A DNA stretch of 64,000 nucleotides, from assembly GCA_040401995.1 (NCBI GenBank), contig JBBANM010000007.1, positions 1 to 64,000 on the forward strand. Reading direction: 5' to 3'. Of this stretch, positions 1 to 9,499 are shown in pieces; position 1 is the first letter of the stretch, and each line of letters begins with the position of its first letter. Made by a program: the position numbers and the translations under genes. The DNA comes from Haliscomenobacter sp040401995. Its GTDB lineage: Bacteria > Bacteroidota > Bacteroidia > Chitinophagales > Saprospiraceae. A model generated the notes under the pieces. The model searched no databases. It had not been told where the DNA came from and worked only from the letters and a program-made list of their open reading frames with translations.

Positions 1-102
1 AAACCCATATGCTAGTCAAATGAGGGCTTAGCGAAACTTTGAATTGCGCCCATTTAAATGGCAATCTTCTCCGATCATTAGGAAAATGTCCAGTATATGC
101 AG

Positions 103-525
103 CTAGGCGCTTGCTGGTCGCCAAAGCGGGCCCACGGCAAGCAGCAGAACGAGTACATTGAAAAACGCATTTGAAACATTGCCCGATGTAATAGAACCCG
201 AACTATCGAATACAAACCAAGATAACACACCAACCAGAACAGTTTTACGGACGGCTTCAGGCGCTTTGTCATAAACCCAAGACGAAAGACACCAAACCAT
301 AACTCCCCAACCCATTAGAAAACCACCGGTCAAGGCCGATAAAAAGCGGGTATCGGGTGAAGCATAAGTTGTTGCCCCATCTATCGGCCAACTGAGCAAG
401 TCAAGGGTAAATCTTGCCGGTTCTAAAGTGGAGGTCATCGTGCCTAAGAAAAAGACAGGGCCAAAAGAACCGATTACAATGGCAGTGATCTTAAGCCAAA
501 ATTTGTGAAATGTTTGTGTCATCAT
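103..525 (-). CDS. Small integral membrane protein, unknown function
   Basis: Encodes 140 residues with about four hydrophobic segments (near residues 10-30, 62-82, 92-108 and 118-133), so it is very probably an inner-membrane protein. No catalytic motif is visible and I do not recognise the family. It lies 77 bp downstream of a TetR-type regulator on the same strand, so the two may form a two-gene unit in which the regulator controls this protein. The start has two consecutive ATG codons; the outer one is used here. Its function is unknown, with small-molecule efflux or stress membrane protein as the usual guesses for a TetR-linked gene, unsupported by any motif. Confidence 0.6.
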   Translation of the reverse strand: MMTQTFHKFWLKITAIVIGSFGPVFFLGTMTSTLEPARFTLDLLSWPIDGATTYASPDTRFLSALTGGFLMGWGVMVWCLSSWVYDKAPEAVRKTVLVGVLSWFVFDSSGSITSGNVSNAFFNVLVLLLAVGPLWRPASA

Positions 526-602
526 TGTAGTTGAGTTTTTAATTCTGACACAAATTAACTAGTGCGATAGATGTGTTTTAGTCGCTACCGTACAAATACA
601 CG

Positions 603-1139
603 CTAAAAAATATTCCGGGTAACTTTTTTCAGATTTGCAAAATAAGCGGATAACCACTGATGATTAAGATTATCGGGATTGATCTGTAAAAAGAAGTTTT
701 CCAGAGCCAAGGAATAAACTCCTTCAATTTGTTGCGGAGTTAGTTGCAAGTTCAAATCTTTAACCCAAGTCTTTAGAAAGGCATTCCCCACTATCTTATT
801 GGATTGAGATAAGGTTTCGGCAAAAGATGGGATATTTTGGTTTATTCGCAACTGCCTATTAAAAAGCAAGTCCGTTCGATGTGCTAAAAAAACCTGGATC
901 AATTCCGGGTCAATGGTATCTGCTTTTTGTTCTTTTTCAGCAATGATGTAGGATTGCTCGATGTGGTGTTGTAACAAAAATTCGATAAACAATTCCAGAT
1001 CTGCAAAATGGTGATAAAATGAAGACTTGCTTTTGTTTACTTTTTTGGCAAGCGGTTCAATTTTAAGCCCGCTTTGTCCAGTTAGAGCAAAAATTTCGTA
1101 ACCAGTCTTTATCCATATTTCTTTGTTATCTGTTGTCAT
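603..1139 (-). CDS. TetR/AcrR family transcriptional regulator
   Basis: A 178-residue protein with an N-terminal TetR-type helix-turn-helix: residues about 8-55 contain the pattern IEPLAKKVNKSKSSFYHHF, typical of helices 2-4 of this family. The remaining all-helical part would bind ligand and dimerise. The start was placed at the ATG beginning MTTDNKEIW; an in-frame ATG ten codons upstream exists but adds residues outside the normal family N-terminus. The membrane-protein gene downstream (103-525) is the likely target or partner. TetR proteins are usually local repressors released by a small molecule; which ligand cannot be read from the sequence. Confidence 0.85.
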   Translation of the reverse strand: MTTDNKEIWIKTGYEIFALTGQSGLKIEPLAKKVNKSKSSFYHHFADLELFIEFLLQHHIEQSYIIAEKEQKADTIDPELIQVFLAHRTDLLFNRQLRINQNIPSFAETLSQSNKIVGNAFLKTWVKDLNLQLTPQQIEGVYSLALENFFLQINPDNLNHQWLSAYFANLKKVTRNIF

Positions 1140-1195
1140 TGAGTTTTTGTATAAGCTTAGCACCCCCATCTTCGATGGCGTGGTTTAAAAAATAT

Positions 1196-1296
1196 AGCCA
1201 CAAATTTTCACAAATTAAAGCACGAACGCTGTTCGTAAAGGGTGCACGAACGTCAGTTTGTGTCCTAATTTGTGGAAATTTGTGAAATTTGTGGCT
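1196..1296. repeat. Inverted-repeat element, AGCCACAAATTT ends
   Basis: The left arm starts AGCCACAAATTTTCACAAAT and the right arm is its reverse complement with an extra internal copy of the AATTTGTG word. The centre carries a small hairpin (CGAAC-gct-GTTCG). It lies between the TetR regulator and the serine hydrolase and could be a MITE-like or REP-like element or a strong transcript hairpin. No coding potential was seen. Confidence 0.5.
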
Positions 1297-1401
1297 GAAA
1301 ATTTGATTGTCTCATCGACGAAGTCGAAGGGCTAAGCTTTCACGATTTTTTTATAAATGACCGCTAAGCATGAGTTTTGTTTCCCAAGGTTTGAAAACAT
1401 A

Positions 1402-3018
1402 TTATTTAGTAGGCATTTTACTGAAATATAAATTACGAACCCTGCCAGCACTCAGGAAAAAACCGTCGATTATGTTTTTTTTGTTCCGCGAGAAGCGGAT
1501 TGTAAGATCATCAGTAAATACGTCTTTGATGAAAGGAGATATTTGTATTTCATCATTCCTAGGTATTTTTATTTGTAAAGTGATGTCCTTTACTGATAAA
1601 ATGTATTTGGTGTCTAACTCTGAACTGTAAAAAGCGCCTTGATATTCCTGCAATTCAGCTGCCGATAATTTAATTTTCTTAACCTTATTGTAAGTTTGAG
1701 TCTTTGAACCTATAATTTTAAGTTCCAGTTTGGTAATTGATGTATCTCCACTGAAAGTATACGTAGTTGTTCGGTTATTGAATACCGAATTGCTGGATGG
1801 AACTAATTCATTTGCCCCCAACATCAATTTTTCATTCTTAAAGTCGAGTTTTATAATGGCCTGGGTGTTCATGTCAAAATAGTCGCCAGACCACCCTTTT
1901 AGGATATAGCTGTCGACTTTGGGAATTGAATTTTGAACACTTTTATCCTGGAGAAATAGGTCTGCCACTTTGTAAGAAAGGGCAGAAGCATTGATATTGG
2001 CCAGATTTGCAAATAAGATCACTGAAAAATGTTCGTCGGGGAATCGAAGTAAATTGCTCCGGTAACCAGCATCTGCGCCACCATGGCCTTCGGTTCTATA
2101 TCCCCTGTAAGTGCCGATAACCAATCCTGAGGCATAGTTCTGTGGCGTTCCGTCATTCAAATCGCTGGTAAGTACCATTGATTTGATAAAAGCGTCGCCC
2201 CCAACTTTTTTATGATAAAAATTTTCATCCCATTTGGCTAAGTCTTCAACGGTAGTAAATAGGCTAGTGGCGCCGTAGTTGTCAAAAACCGGGATGCTTA
2301 TTTTCCATTTTCCCTGATCATCTTTGTAATAAGCAGAAGTGCGGTTAGGGGTAATTTCTGAGTGATCACTATGGAAATGCGTACTTGTCATGCCCAGTGG
2401 CTTGAAGAAAACCGAATCGGCATAATTCCTTAAAGAGACACCCGTAATTCTTTTTACTGCAATGCCGGCTAATGTAAAACCAGTGTTGCAATACAGATAT
2501 TCTTCGCCAGGCAAGAAGTTCAAAGATTTTTGACGGGCCAACATCTCTAGAATATCTTTTTCAGTAATTAAATCGTCTTCACGCCAGCCAGCCAGCCCTT
2601 GCAAGCTCCACTGATCTCTGATTCCACTGGTGTGATGTATAAGATTGTTAAAGGTAATGACATGGCCAAAGTCGGGAACTTCAGGTATATACTTTCGAAT
2701 GTCATCATTTAGGGATAGTTTTCCTTCTAATGATAATTTCACCAGAGCGGCTGCCGCAAACTGTTTAGAGATTGATGCAATATGGAAAATGGAGGAAGGG
2801 GTGATGGCTATGTTGTATTCCAAATTGGACATGCCATAAGCTCTAGCATAGATGATTTTACCATCTTTTAATAATGCCAAAGCACAACCAGGAGAATTTG
2901 TTTTGTCGTATTCTGCAAAAACGGCATCAACTTTCTTCGCCAAGGAGTCAGGTAATTGTGCATTGACCGTGTGAAATAAGAAAGTAATGAGTAAAATGCA
3001 AAGGAATTTTCGTGCCAT
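1402..3018 (-). CDS. Serine hydrolase, beta-lactamase/PBP4-like (class C fold)
   Basis: A 538-residue exported protein. A signal peptide ends near residue 20 (VNA-Q), which supports the ATG at MARKFLC over a longer in-frame start 19 codons upstream. The three penicillin-recognising motifs of the class C/AmpH group are visible: S-I-S-K at about residues 82-85 (catalytic serine and lysine), the Tyr motif YCN near residue 182, and HGG near residue 318. The C-terminal third is an additional beta-rich domain commonly attached to this family in Bacteroidota. The role is probably hydrolysis of D-amino-acid peptides or esters in the periplasm; true beta-lactamase activity is not implied. It stands alone, with no obvious operon partner. 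Confidence 0.9.
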   Translation of the reverse strand: MARKFLCILLITFLFHTVNAQLPDSLAKKVDAVFAEYDKTNSPGCALALLKDGKIIYARAYGMSNLEYNIAITPSSIFHIASISKQFAAAALVKLSLEGKLSLNDDIRKYIPEVPDFGHVITFNNLIHHTSGIRDQWSLQGLAGWREDDLITEKDILEMLARQKSLNFLPGEEYLYCNTGFTLAGIAVKRITGVSLRNYADSVFFKPLGMTSTHFHSDHSEITPNRTSAYYKDDQGKWKISIPVFDNYGATSLFTTVEDLAKWDENFYHKKVGGDAFIKSMVLTSDLNDGTPQNYASGLVIGTYRGYRTEGHGGADAGYRSNLLRFPDEHFSVILFANLANINASALSYKVADLFLQDKSVQNSIPKVDSYILKGWSGDYFDMNTQAIIKLDFKNEKLMLGANELVPSSNSVFNNRTTTYTFSGDTSITKLELKIIGSKTQTYNKVKKIKLSAAELQEYQGAFYSSELDTKYILSVKDITLQIKIPRNDEIQISPFIKDVFTDDLTIRFSRNKKNIIDGFFLSAGRVRNLYFSKMPTK

Positions 3019-3142
3019 TGCCCAAAATTTATTAGGGTTGGTGTAAAATATTTTAGTCAGTTGTGGACTGCCCATTGATCCCCAAATCAGACTTTACGGT
3101 ATTATATTTTCTACTACCGTTATTCTTTTTACTCTACCTGGA

Positions 3143-3565
3143 TCAAACTCGGTGATAATCTGCACGCCATTGCTGAACGGCTTTTTTAATAGCGGTAGAG
3201 CTTAAATTTTCTTTAATTGCTTGGTCAGACAATGCTGCATATTCGGTATCGTCAGCAAATCTCAAGGCAATGATTTGGCTTCTGGTGAGACGGCTATCCA
3301 ACATCTTTCCCGTTAAAAGGTAGGATCTGAAATTTTCTTCAGCACGGATAATCCGATCCTGGTTTCCAGTGGCAAATAGTCTTAAAAAAGCAAACAATAA
3401 GCCTAAACTTACCGATACCAATAACCCAAAAATGGTCATTGTGTTAAAGCCTGATGAAACAATCAGCACAACAGATATTATTAACGAAGCTAGAATGAAT
3501 AGAAACGTTACCAGATGAAAACCCAAAACGAATTTCGGGTGGTTTTTAAAATTTTGCTCTTGCAT
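3143..3565 (-). CDS. DUF6526 family membrane protein
   Basis: A 140-residue protein beginning MQEQNFKNHPKFV, followed by two adjacent hydrophobic segments (about residues 14-36 and 41-64) and a soluble helical tail ending in QQWRADYHRV. This layout matches the Bacteroidota family DUF6526, recognised from memory. Function is unknown; the tail faces the cytoplasm if the positive-inside rule holds. It lies 124 bp upstream of the serine hydrolase on the same strand, but the gap makes co-transcription uncertain. Confidence 0.75.
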   Translation of the reverse strand: MQEQNFKNHPKFVLGFHLVTFLFILASLIISVVLIVSSGFNTMTIFGLLVSVSLGLLFAFLRLFATGNQDRIIRAEENFRSYLLTGKMLDSRLTRSQIIALRFADDTEYAALSDQAIKENLSSTAIKKAVQQWRADYHRV

Positions 3566-3745
3566 CTTTTTTTGTTGAAAAGGTAAGTGCTAAAAATAAA
3601 GCATTTAAGTTGTAAAATGGAGGTTTTGTATTTATTTGTGCGCTTTTTTGAACTAACGCACAGGAATAGTCAGGGTATGATCGCCAACGTGCTAGATAGA
3701 AAGTTTCTTCTCACTACAAACCCTCTTTGCGATACCCAGGATTTA

Positions 3746-4288
3746 TCATTGATATCTGATCCCCAGGTTGTTGGTTTTCAGTAATATTAAAAATCCAATC
3801 ATCACAACAGTTGCTATTGCTGCAATTACGTTGATAATTTTTTGAGCCTTAATGCTTCTCTTAAATACGTTTTCAATTGCTTTCAATAGCATCCAGCCAA
3901 TTATTCCGCCAAAAGCATTGGTAACTAAATCTGTACCATCAAAAGCTCCGAGTTTAAAGATGAATTGAATGGTTTCAACCATCAAACTAATGCCCAAAAA
4001 GGAAAATAGGTATTTCCACAAATTCCAGCTTTTCAATAAAATAGCCAGGTAGATACCCAGTGGTACAAAAATCACGATATTCATGATGATCTCAGGAAAA
4101 TCAATTTTACCATTTGTGCTGAAAAGTTGAATAAACGGAACTAGGTTTACTGTCCTATTTTCCATGTAAGAAAATTGCACCCCTAGCTTAAACAGGAGAA
4201 TCCAAAATAATGCGATCAAATAAATGGCAAATAACACAAGGGTTAACTTGTTTGGGTTATTGCTTTTCCAGGATTGCTGCAAGTTCAT
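3746..4288 (-). CDS. VanZ-like family protein
   Basis: A 180-residue polytopic membrane protein with about five hydrophobic segments. The pattern VNLVPF near residue 48 followed by a conserved acidic loop (DGTDLVTNAFGG, about residues 119-130) is the hallmark of VanZ-like proteins, where this second motif is normally FDxxDxxxNxxGG. VanZ itself gives low-level teicoplanin resistance, but most family members have no assigned role. An ATG start is used. The region just upstream carries a solo repeat end and a small unlikely reading frame, then the DUF5615/DUF433 pair. Confidence 0.85.
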   Translation of the reverse strand: MNLQQSWKSNNPNKLTLVLFAIYLIALFWILLFKLGVQFSYMENRTVNLVPFIQLFSTNGKIDFPEIIMNIVIFVPLGIYLAILLKSWNLWKYLFSFLGISLMVETIQFIFKLGAFDGTDLVTNAFGGIIGWMLLKAIENVFKRSIKAQKIINVIAAIATVVMIGFLILLKTNNLGIRYQ

Positions 4289-4363
4289 GATTATCGATAT
4301 GGTGATACCTGTAAAAGTAATGAGCTACTTGGATTTGGGAATTTTGCAAAACCGTGGGTGTAA

Positions 4364-4378
4364 GAGCTTGTTCAGGAT
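4364..4378 (+). repeat. Solo terminal repeat of the GAGCTTGTTCAGGAT family
   Basis: GAGCTTGTTCAGGAT preceded by TAA is identical to the outer end of the MITE-like elements at 32918-33077 and 62564-62722. No matching opposite end is visible nearby. A 15-base match including the TAA flank is unlikely by chance in 64 kb, so this is read as a decayed or one-ended copy. Confidence 0.5.
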
Positions 4379-4437
4379 ATTGAGCAACTTTTACAACTAC
4401 GATCCTTCCACCATACTTTTCAACTAGTCGGTTGATG

Positions 4438-4761
4438 TCATGAAATCTCAATTACATTTTGTAAGTCCCCTTCTTCAAGTCTTTCAAATAGCTTAGGTAT
4501 AAGTTCGGCAAGAGTTTCCCTTCTATTATCTGCTGCGCAAAGTACAAATATCGTCAAAGGCAGTCTATCTAAGTTTTGCTGGTATTGAAGATTTCTGTCA
4601 ACCGTGACAAATAGTTCAAAATTATCTTCACCCATCAATTTGAGTAATGCTCCATTTTTTTGTCCCAACCAAGCTTTATCACGTACAGTCCAAACTTCAT
4701 GGTTTGTTCCAAAATCATTTTTAAGCTTTCTAGGCAAACTTTCGTCAAGCAAAATTTTCAT
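4438..4761 (-). CDS. DUF5615 PIN-like toxin-type protein
   Basis: A 107-residue protein opening MKILLDESLPRKL, with the conserved acidic residue near the start (LLDE) and a second conserved block VTVDRNL near residue 54. These are features of the DUF5615/Mut7-C PIN-like nucleases that act as toxins. The gene overlaps the 3' end of the DUF433 gene by 17 bp, the standard arrangement for the DUF433-DUF5615 pair. If active, the product would be an Mg-dependent RNase held in check by its partner. Family assignment is strong; activity and target are inferred. Confidence 0.85.
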   Translation of the reverse strand: MKILLDESLPRKLKNDFGTNHEVWTVRDKAWLGQKNGALLKLMGEDNFELFVTVDRNLQYQQNLDRLPLTIFVLCAADNRRETLAELIPKLFERLEEGDLQNVIEIS

Positions 4762-4975
4762 TTAAAATTTTTTCTGTTGTCAAGGTTCGTTTTGCCATTT
4801 CTAAAACTTCCACTGCAGCCTCTCTGGAAACAGAAGGGAAGTCGTCAAGGAACTCAACCAAATCTTCACCACCTTCAATGTAATCAAATAAATTTTGGAC
4901 GGGTACACGAGTCCCTGCAAAAACAGGTGTTCCGCTCATAATTTCAGGGTCAATACTTATTTGTCCGTATAGCAT
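4745..4975 (-). CDS. DUF433 antitoxin-type DNA-binding protein
   Basis: A 76-residue protein with the DUF433 signature: ISIDPEIMSGTPVFAGTRVPV in the first third, then a helix-turn-helix-like segment (LVEFLDDFPSVSREAAVEVL). DUF433 proteins are short winged-helix-like antitoxins encoded immediately before DUF5615 toxins, exactly as here with a 17-bp overlap. It probably binds its own promoter and neutralises the DUF5615 product. The ATG gives a protein of normal family length. Confidence 0.88.
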   Translation of the reverse strand: MLYGQISIDPEIMSGTPVFAGTRVPVQNLFDYIEGGEDLVEFLDDFPSVSREAAVEVLEMAKRTLTTEKILNENFA

Positions 4976-5220
4976 AGTAGTTGATTTTTAATACTCGAAG
5001 TTACAAAAAAAGATTCACTTTTAACAGTTGTTGAGGTAAGTTTAACTCGCTTGCAAACAACGAAATGTGGCTTTGGGAGGTTCCGAAAAGAGTCAAAAGA
5101 GGGAAGGTTATTTGGGGATTTTGCAAAGGCTGATTTGAATAAAAAAGTCAGCATAGACAAGGTTCTTGCAACGAACATGGTTGGGCATTTTCCGTTGTCA
5201 ATCTATTCGATTTTTGAGAC

Positions 5221-5640
5221 TCACTCCTCGTATCCCGTATTTTTTAATCGCTTAGAAATCCAACAATAATTTCCACTGGGGTCTACAATTCCTGATTGTC
5301 GGTCGTTGTAAGGTAAATCAGTTGGCTCAAATTCTACAATTGCGCCATATTCAACGGCCCTATTATGCATTTCGTCAACGTCATCAACAAAGAGATACAA
5401 AGCAGTTTTCATGTTCAAAAATTGCCCTCTAGCTTGACTAATCATAAAACAAGAGTCACCAATTTTTAAAATGCAATTTGCAATGTCGCCATTGGTAGGG
5501 TTGATGGAACGATTGATTTCTTGGGCATAAAAAGCATTTTTCAAAAAGTCGATTAACTTTTGAGGGTTGTCAACAAATAAATAAGCGTTTACGGTACTGA
5601 AACCGTCTGGTCGATAAGTGTTGAATATTTTTTTGCACAA
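5221..5640 (-). CDS. VOC (glyoxalase/bleomycin-resistance) family protein
   Basis: A 139-residue single-domain protein of the vicinal oxygen chelate fold: two beta-alpha-beta-beta-beta units, the first beginning STVNAYLFVDNPQKLIDFLKN and the second TALYLFVDDVDEMHNRAVEYG, ending in the typical DPSGNYCWISKR. It resembles the PhnB-like subset. The start is a TTG (a TGC AAA AAA follows); no ATG is available upstream before a stop, and the domain requires this N-terminus. Substrate is unknown. It stands alone between the antitoxin pair and the DUF4249 gene. Confidence 0.8.
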   Translation of the reverse strand: MCKKIFNTYRPDGFSTVNAYLFVDNPQKLIDFLKNAFYAQEINRSINPTNGDIANCILKIGDSCFMISQARGQFLNMKTALYLFVDDVDEMHNRAVEYGAIVEFEPTDLPYNDRQSGIVDPSGNYCWISKRLKNTGYEE

Positions 5641-5739
5641 TGAAGTCGATTTAATTTACTTTCAGGGTAAGGGATGTACTGCTCCCCCACACTCTAAGGA
5701 TCAAATGCATATCATAACAAAGCTTTGAAAGTTCCCCAC

Positions 5740-6825
5740 CTACTTCGTCCAAAACTTCGGCTTCAACTTCGTCCTATACGCACTTTCCCGACAAGGTTCA
5801 CAGGTAAACAACTCAATAGTGGTAGGATACGGCGGACAACGCTGCAAAATCGCGCGGTTTTTCACTTCTGAGCGGTTGATGAAAAAACCTCTTTCCTGTA
5901 CATCCGATACCTCAAAAAAGCCAAAAGCAGTTTTTTTGGCGTCGTTGATACAGCTCATGTTGCCGCGAATGGCTGCAGGCGCCACATCAAAAATAGAACC
6001 ATTATTGGCGGATAGTTGCTCAACCGCCTGCCAGTAATCATAGGCAGCTTTGGTGATGGAGCGTTGCTGGACCTCTACATAGTAATCAGTGGAGCAATAG
6101 GGAATACTCAAAATCGGATGACGGGTAATGGATTTACCATTGATCAATACATCCGACATAATGTTGGTGCAATTCTTATAACAGCGGTCAATGTCCCAAC
6201 AGGGGAGTTCACAACACGAAAAAGCCGTCAAAGTTGCCGTACGCGCCCGCGAAGGGAAGGCGTATATCTCTTTGCAAAAGGAAATGGACTCAAAGTGTTT
6301 CCACGACCAACGGTAGTAATCGCCTTTGGTTGCGGGGTCTTCAGTATCTAGGAGGATATTATAGCCGCTTAGTACTTTCCCTAGGCCGGCGTCGGTGGTG
6401 ATTATTTCTTCGGTGTATACGTTTTTGATGGGCGCTACCGGTTTTACGGTTTCTGGGGCCGATTCATATTTGGATTGATCCTGCGCCAATACGTGAAGGA
6501 TGTATGTTTTCCCTTTTTCCGCTACATATTTTTTATCGGCGGGAAAATAAAAACCGGCATTGACCTGATCGGCTACAAAATCCTGTTTGTTGCCTTGGTT
6601 GTCAACGATCCAGACTTTGGCGTCTTTTACCCCGTAGTTGATGGATGCGGTGGTAAAAGCCGCCGGACGCCGTAACTCTACTTCCTGTAGTCCGGTGGTG
6701 GTAGTTAAAGTCCCCGAAATGACTAAACCGTCAACTTCATAAGGGGCATTCGCATTGAAGGGGCTGATACAGGTGTTGAGCAGCAATGCTAGAAATAAAA
6801 GCGAGAATATTTGAATGATTTTCAT
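5740..6825 (-). CDS. DUF4249 family lipoprotein
   Basis: A 361-residue predicted lipoprotein: hydrophobic leader followed by the lipobox-like LLLNTC at about residues 13-18. The body shows the DUF4249 layout, an Ig-like N-terminal half (LVISGTLTTTTGLQEVELRRP) and a Cys-rich C-terminal half ending near CEPCRESAYRTKLKPKFW. The start chosen (MKIIQIF) places the leader at the N-terminus; an ATG 12 codons upstream would put charged residues before it. It follows the TonB-dependent receptor by 40 bp, the usual pairing in Bacteroidota, and probably serves as its surface-exposed partner for an unknown ligand. Confidence 0.85.
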   Translation of the reverse strand: MKIIQIFSLLFLALLLNTCISPFNANAPYEVDGLVISGTLTTTTGLQEVELRRPAAFTTASINYGVKDAKVWIVDNQGNKQDFVADQVNAGFYFPADKKYVAEKGKTYILHVLAQDQSKYESAPETVKPVAPIKNVYTEEIITTDAGLGKVLSGYNILLDTEDPATKGDYYRWSWKHFESISFCKEIYAFPSRARTATLTAFSCCELPCWDIDRCYKNCTNIMSDVLINGKSITRHPILSIPYCSTDYYVEVQQRSITKAAYDYWQAVEQLSANNGSIFDVAPAAIRGNMSCINDAKKTAFGFFEVSDVQERGFFINRSEVKNRAILQRCPPYPTTIELFTCEPCRESAYRTKLKPKFWTK

Positions 6826-6865
6826 AATGCTATCCGGGTATAGGCCGCGTAAGACAGCCATTGAA

Positions 6866-9274
6866 TTAAAGTTTGAAGTTGTAGGTCAATGAAGGAAAAA
6901 CAGCGCCAAAAATGGCCAGCTTATACGAGTTGGTTTGTTGCAACTGGTTTAAGTCGGAATAAACCGAGTACGCGTTTTTGTGTCCATATACATTGTAGAT
7001 CGAAATGATCCAGGAGCCTTGCCATTTCTTTTTGGGCCCCGAAGTGCTGGCACTGGGGTCAATGATCAAGGACAAATCCAGGCGGTGAAAATCGGGGATG
7101 CGTTGCAAGTTCCGCGTTGGGTAAATGGGTACTGCGTTGCCGTTTACCACAAATTTTCCGTAGGGAAAAGTAGCAGGTCGACCCGTGCTATAAGTGAAAT
7201 TGGCCGAAAAAGTAACCGTTGAACTCATCCGGTAGCTCATCATCAAGTTGAGGGTATGCGGTTTGTCGTAGTTGGCAGGATACCAGGCGCCGGTGTAATT
7301 ATGGATGGAAGCATATTTTTCATCCATTTTGATCTTGGTTCGGGCGTAGGTGTAAGTAACCCAACCTCTAAAAAAGCCGATGTTTTTACGCGCCATGAAT
7401 TCAATGCCGTAAGCCTTTCCTTGTCCTTGGATAACTTCCTGTTCCAGCTTTTGGCTAAATATCAGGTTGGCCAAGTCGCGGTAGTCCGGAAAATTACTTG
7501 ATCGGCGGTAATAAATTTCAACCGATGTTTCCCAAGCGTTTTTGTTTAAGTTTTTGAAAAAACCCAGCGCCACTTGATCGGCAATTTGCGGCTTGAGGTT
7601 CAAATCACTGGTTCCCCAGCGGGCGGTAGGGAGCGCCGCTGTGGTATTGGAAAACAGCTGCACATATTGCCGCATCCGGTTGTAACTGGCTTTGATAGAG
7701 GTATTATCGTCCAAGGCATAACGCAACGACAAGCGCGGCTCAAAACCGCCGTATGATTGTGCTACTTTGTTTTTGGCTACAAACTCGGTGGCAGAAACTG
7801 TCTCTTGGCGGTGAATGTCGCCATCGTAGCTCCTTACCGTATCAGGGCCCATGCGTTGAAAAAACGAATACCGCAAACCGGCTATGACCGAAAATGCTTT
7901 GCTAAATTTCCATTCGTCTTCGATGTAAGCTCCAGTTTCTCGCGCAATTTCTGGTGCAATTTCCAGTTTTAGCAAATTCGAAAAAGGCCCGGGTTGCAAG
8001 GTATTAGGGTGAATTTCGTAGAAGTTGGCTTCCAATCCAAAAGAGAGATTGGTTTTATCAGTAGCATGTAGGTACCGGGCTTTGACGGAGCGCATGCGAA
8101 TGCTGGAACGCAAGGTAAAGGCCACACTGGAGTCAGGAGCGCTGGTTTGGGCACGATACAAACTCTGCACGCCAAAGATCGAAAACGAAGATTTCGGGGT
8201 GATGAACCAACTGAATTTCAAGGTTTGATTGAACGTGCGGTAGCGAAAAGTAGAAGAACTGGCATTGACTTGCACGGTGCTAAGCGAGTCGCCAGGCAGT
8301 TTGAAAATATCGTAACTGTAGTAAGAAGTATAAGCAAGTCGGGTGTTGCTCGTGGGTTTGAACAGGATTTTTCCCGTCAAGTCGTAAAAATTGGCAATGG
8401 TGCCTTTGATCGAGTTAGGTCCTAGTTTGAACAAGTAATCGTTGATGGAACCGCGTGAAGCCAATAGAATCGAGAGTTTGTTTTTGATGATCGGCGCTTC
8501 AAAGCCAAAACGGTTGGAAACCAGCCCCACTCCGCCAAAGATGCTGCCCTTTTCTAGATCAGGTTCTTTCAATTTTACATTGAGCACCGATGACGTACGC
8601 CCTCCATATTCTGCAGAAATGGCGCCCCGCGAAAGGGTGACATCGTTTACCGCATCGGGATTAAAGATGGAAAAAAAGCCAAACAAGTGGGAGCTGTTGA
8701 AAACGGGTGCTTCATCCATCAACACCAGGTTTTGATCAATACTGCCGCCCCGTACATTGAGCCCGCTTGAGCCCTCCCCTACGCTACTTACGCCGGGCAA
8801 CATTTGCAAACTGCGCATCACATCCACTTCGCCCATAAAAGCAGGAATTTTGCGAATGCTGCGGATGCTGAGTTTGGCCATCCCGGTTTCGGTATTCTTG
8901 ATGTTTTCTTCGGGGTTGCTACTGGTAACCACTACCTCTTGCAGCAATTGAATGTCTTTGCTCAAGGAGATGTCGAGAATCTGGTTTTGATCCAGCTTGA
9001 CGTTGATGATTTTTGGTAAATACCCCAAATAGCTAACCCGCAAGGTATATTGGCCGGTTGGCGCCGCGAGTCCGTAAAATCCATTTTTATCCGTGTAGCT
9101 ACCGATACGTACTTCTCGCAAAAAAATGGCGGCGCCGTTGATGGGTTTCTGAGTAACGGAATCGATTACTGTTCCGTATACCGTAAATGAAGTAGGATTC
9201 TGTGCTTGCCCTCTTTCAAGACTGAGGAGTTCCAAAACAGTGGTTATTAGCAATAAAAGTAGAGCACTCCTCAT
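6866..9274 (-). CDS. TonB-dependent receptor with CarboxypepD_reg-like domain
   Basis: An 802-residue outer-membrane protein. After a signal peptide (to about residue 24) comes a carboxypeptidase-regulatory-like beta-sandwich (about 28-110, including GFYGLAAPTGQYTLRVSYLG), then the TonB plug (about 130-235, with the conserved LNVRGGSIDQNLVLMDE and EYGGRTSSVLNVKLKE), then a 22-strand-type barrel to the C-terminal aromatic end YNFKL. It imports a large ligand across the outer membrane with TonB energy. The adjacent DUF4249 lipoprotein is its likely partner. No SusCD signature is seen, so the substrate may not be a glycan. Confidence 0.93.
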   Translation of the reverse strand: MRSALLLLLITTVLELLSLERGQAQNPTSFTVYGTVIDSVTQKPINGAAIFLREVRIGSYTDKNGFYGLAAPTGQYTLRVSYLGYLPKIINVKLDQNQILDISLSKDIQLLQEVVVTSSNPEENIKNTETGMAKLSIRSIRKIPAFMGEVDVMRSLQMLPGVSSVGEGSSGLNVRGGSIDQNLVLMDEAPVFNSSHLFGFFSIFNPDAVNDVTLSRGAISAEYGGRTSSVLNVKLKEPDLEKGSIFGGVGLVSNRFGFEAPIIKNKLSILLASRGSINDYLFKLGPNSIKGTIANFYDLTGKILFKPTSNTRLAYTSYYSYDIFKLPGDSLSTVQVNASSSTFRYRTFNQTLKFSWFITPKSSFSIFGVQSLYRAQTSAPDSSVAFTLRSSIRMRSVKARYLHATDKTNLSFGLEANFYEIHPNTLQPGPFSNLLKLEIAPEIARETGAYIEDEWKFSKAFSVIAGLRYSFFQRMGPDTVRSYDGDIHRQETVSATEFVAKNKVAQSYGGFEPRLSLRYALDDNTSIKASYNRMRQYVQLFSNTTAALPTARWGTSDLNLKPQIADQVALGFFKNLNKNAWETSVEIYYRRSSNFPDYRDLANLIFSQKLEQEVIQGQGKAYGIEFMARKNIGFFRGWVTYTYARTKIKMDEKYASIHNYTGAWYPANYDKPHTLNLMMSYRMSSTVTFSANFTYSTGRPATFPYGKFVVNGNAVPIYPTRNLQRIPDFHRLDLSLIIDPSASTSGPKKKWQGSWIISIYNVYGHKNAYSVYSDLNQLQQTNSYKLAIFGAVFPSLTYNFKL

Positions 9275-9499
9275 GTAGCGTGTTGTTTTTTAAACCAGTG
9301 AGAGCAAAAAGGAACAGTTGAACAATAAATGATTACTTATTCTTCACTCTTCGTAAGCCGACCAAAATTAGGTTTATTTTTTGATAGACAAATTAAAACA
9401 ACACAGATTGGAAAGGGAAAAAAGGATGTTCGTCAAAAATATAGACATTCCATATAAAAACATGAAAATATAGAAAAAAACAGAAAACAAAAAAAGGAA

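Noticed and set aside
4257..4451. A 64-codon frame after the DUF5615 gene, starting with TTG
   Set aside because: It overlaps VanZ and the toxin gene, includes the solo repeat end and has no recognisable features.
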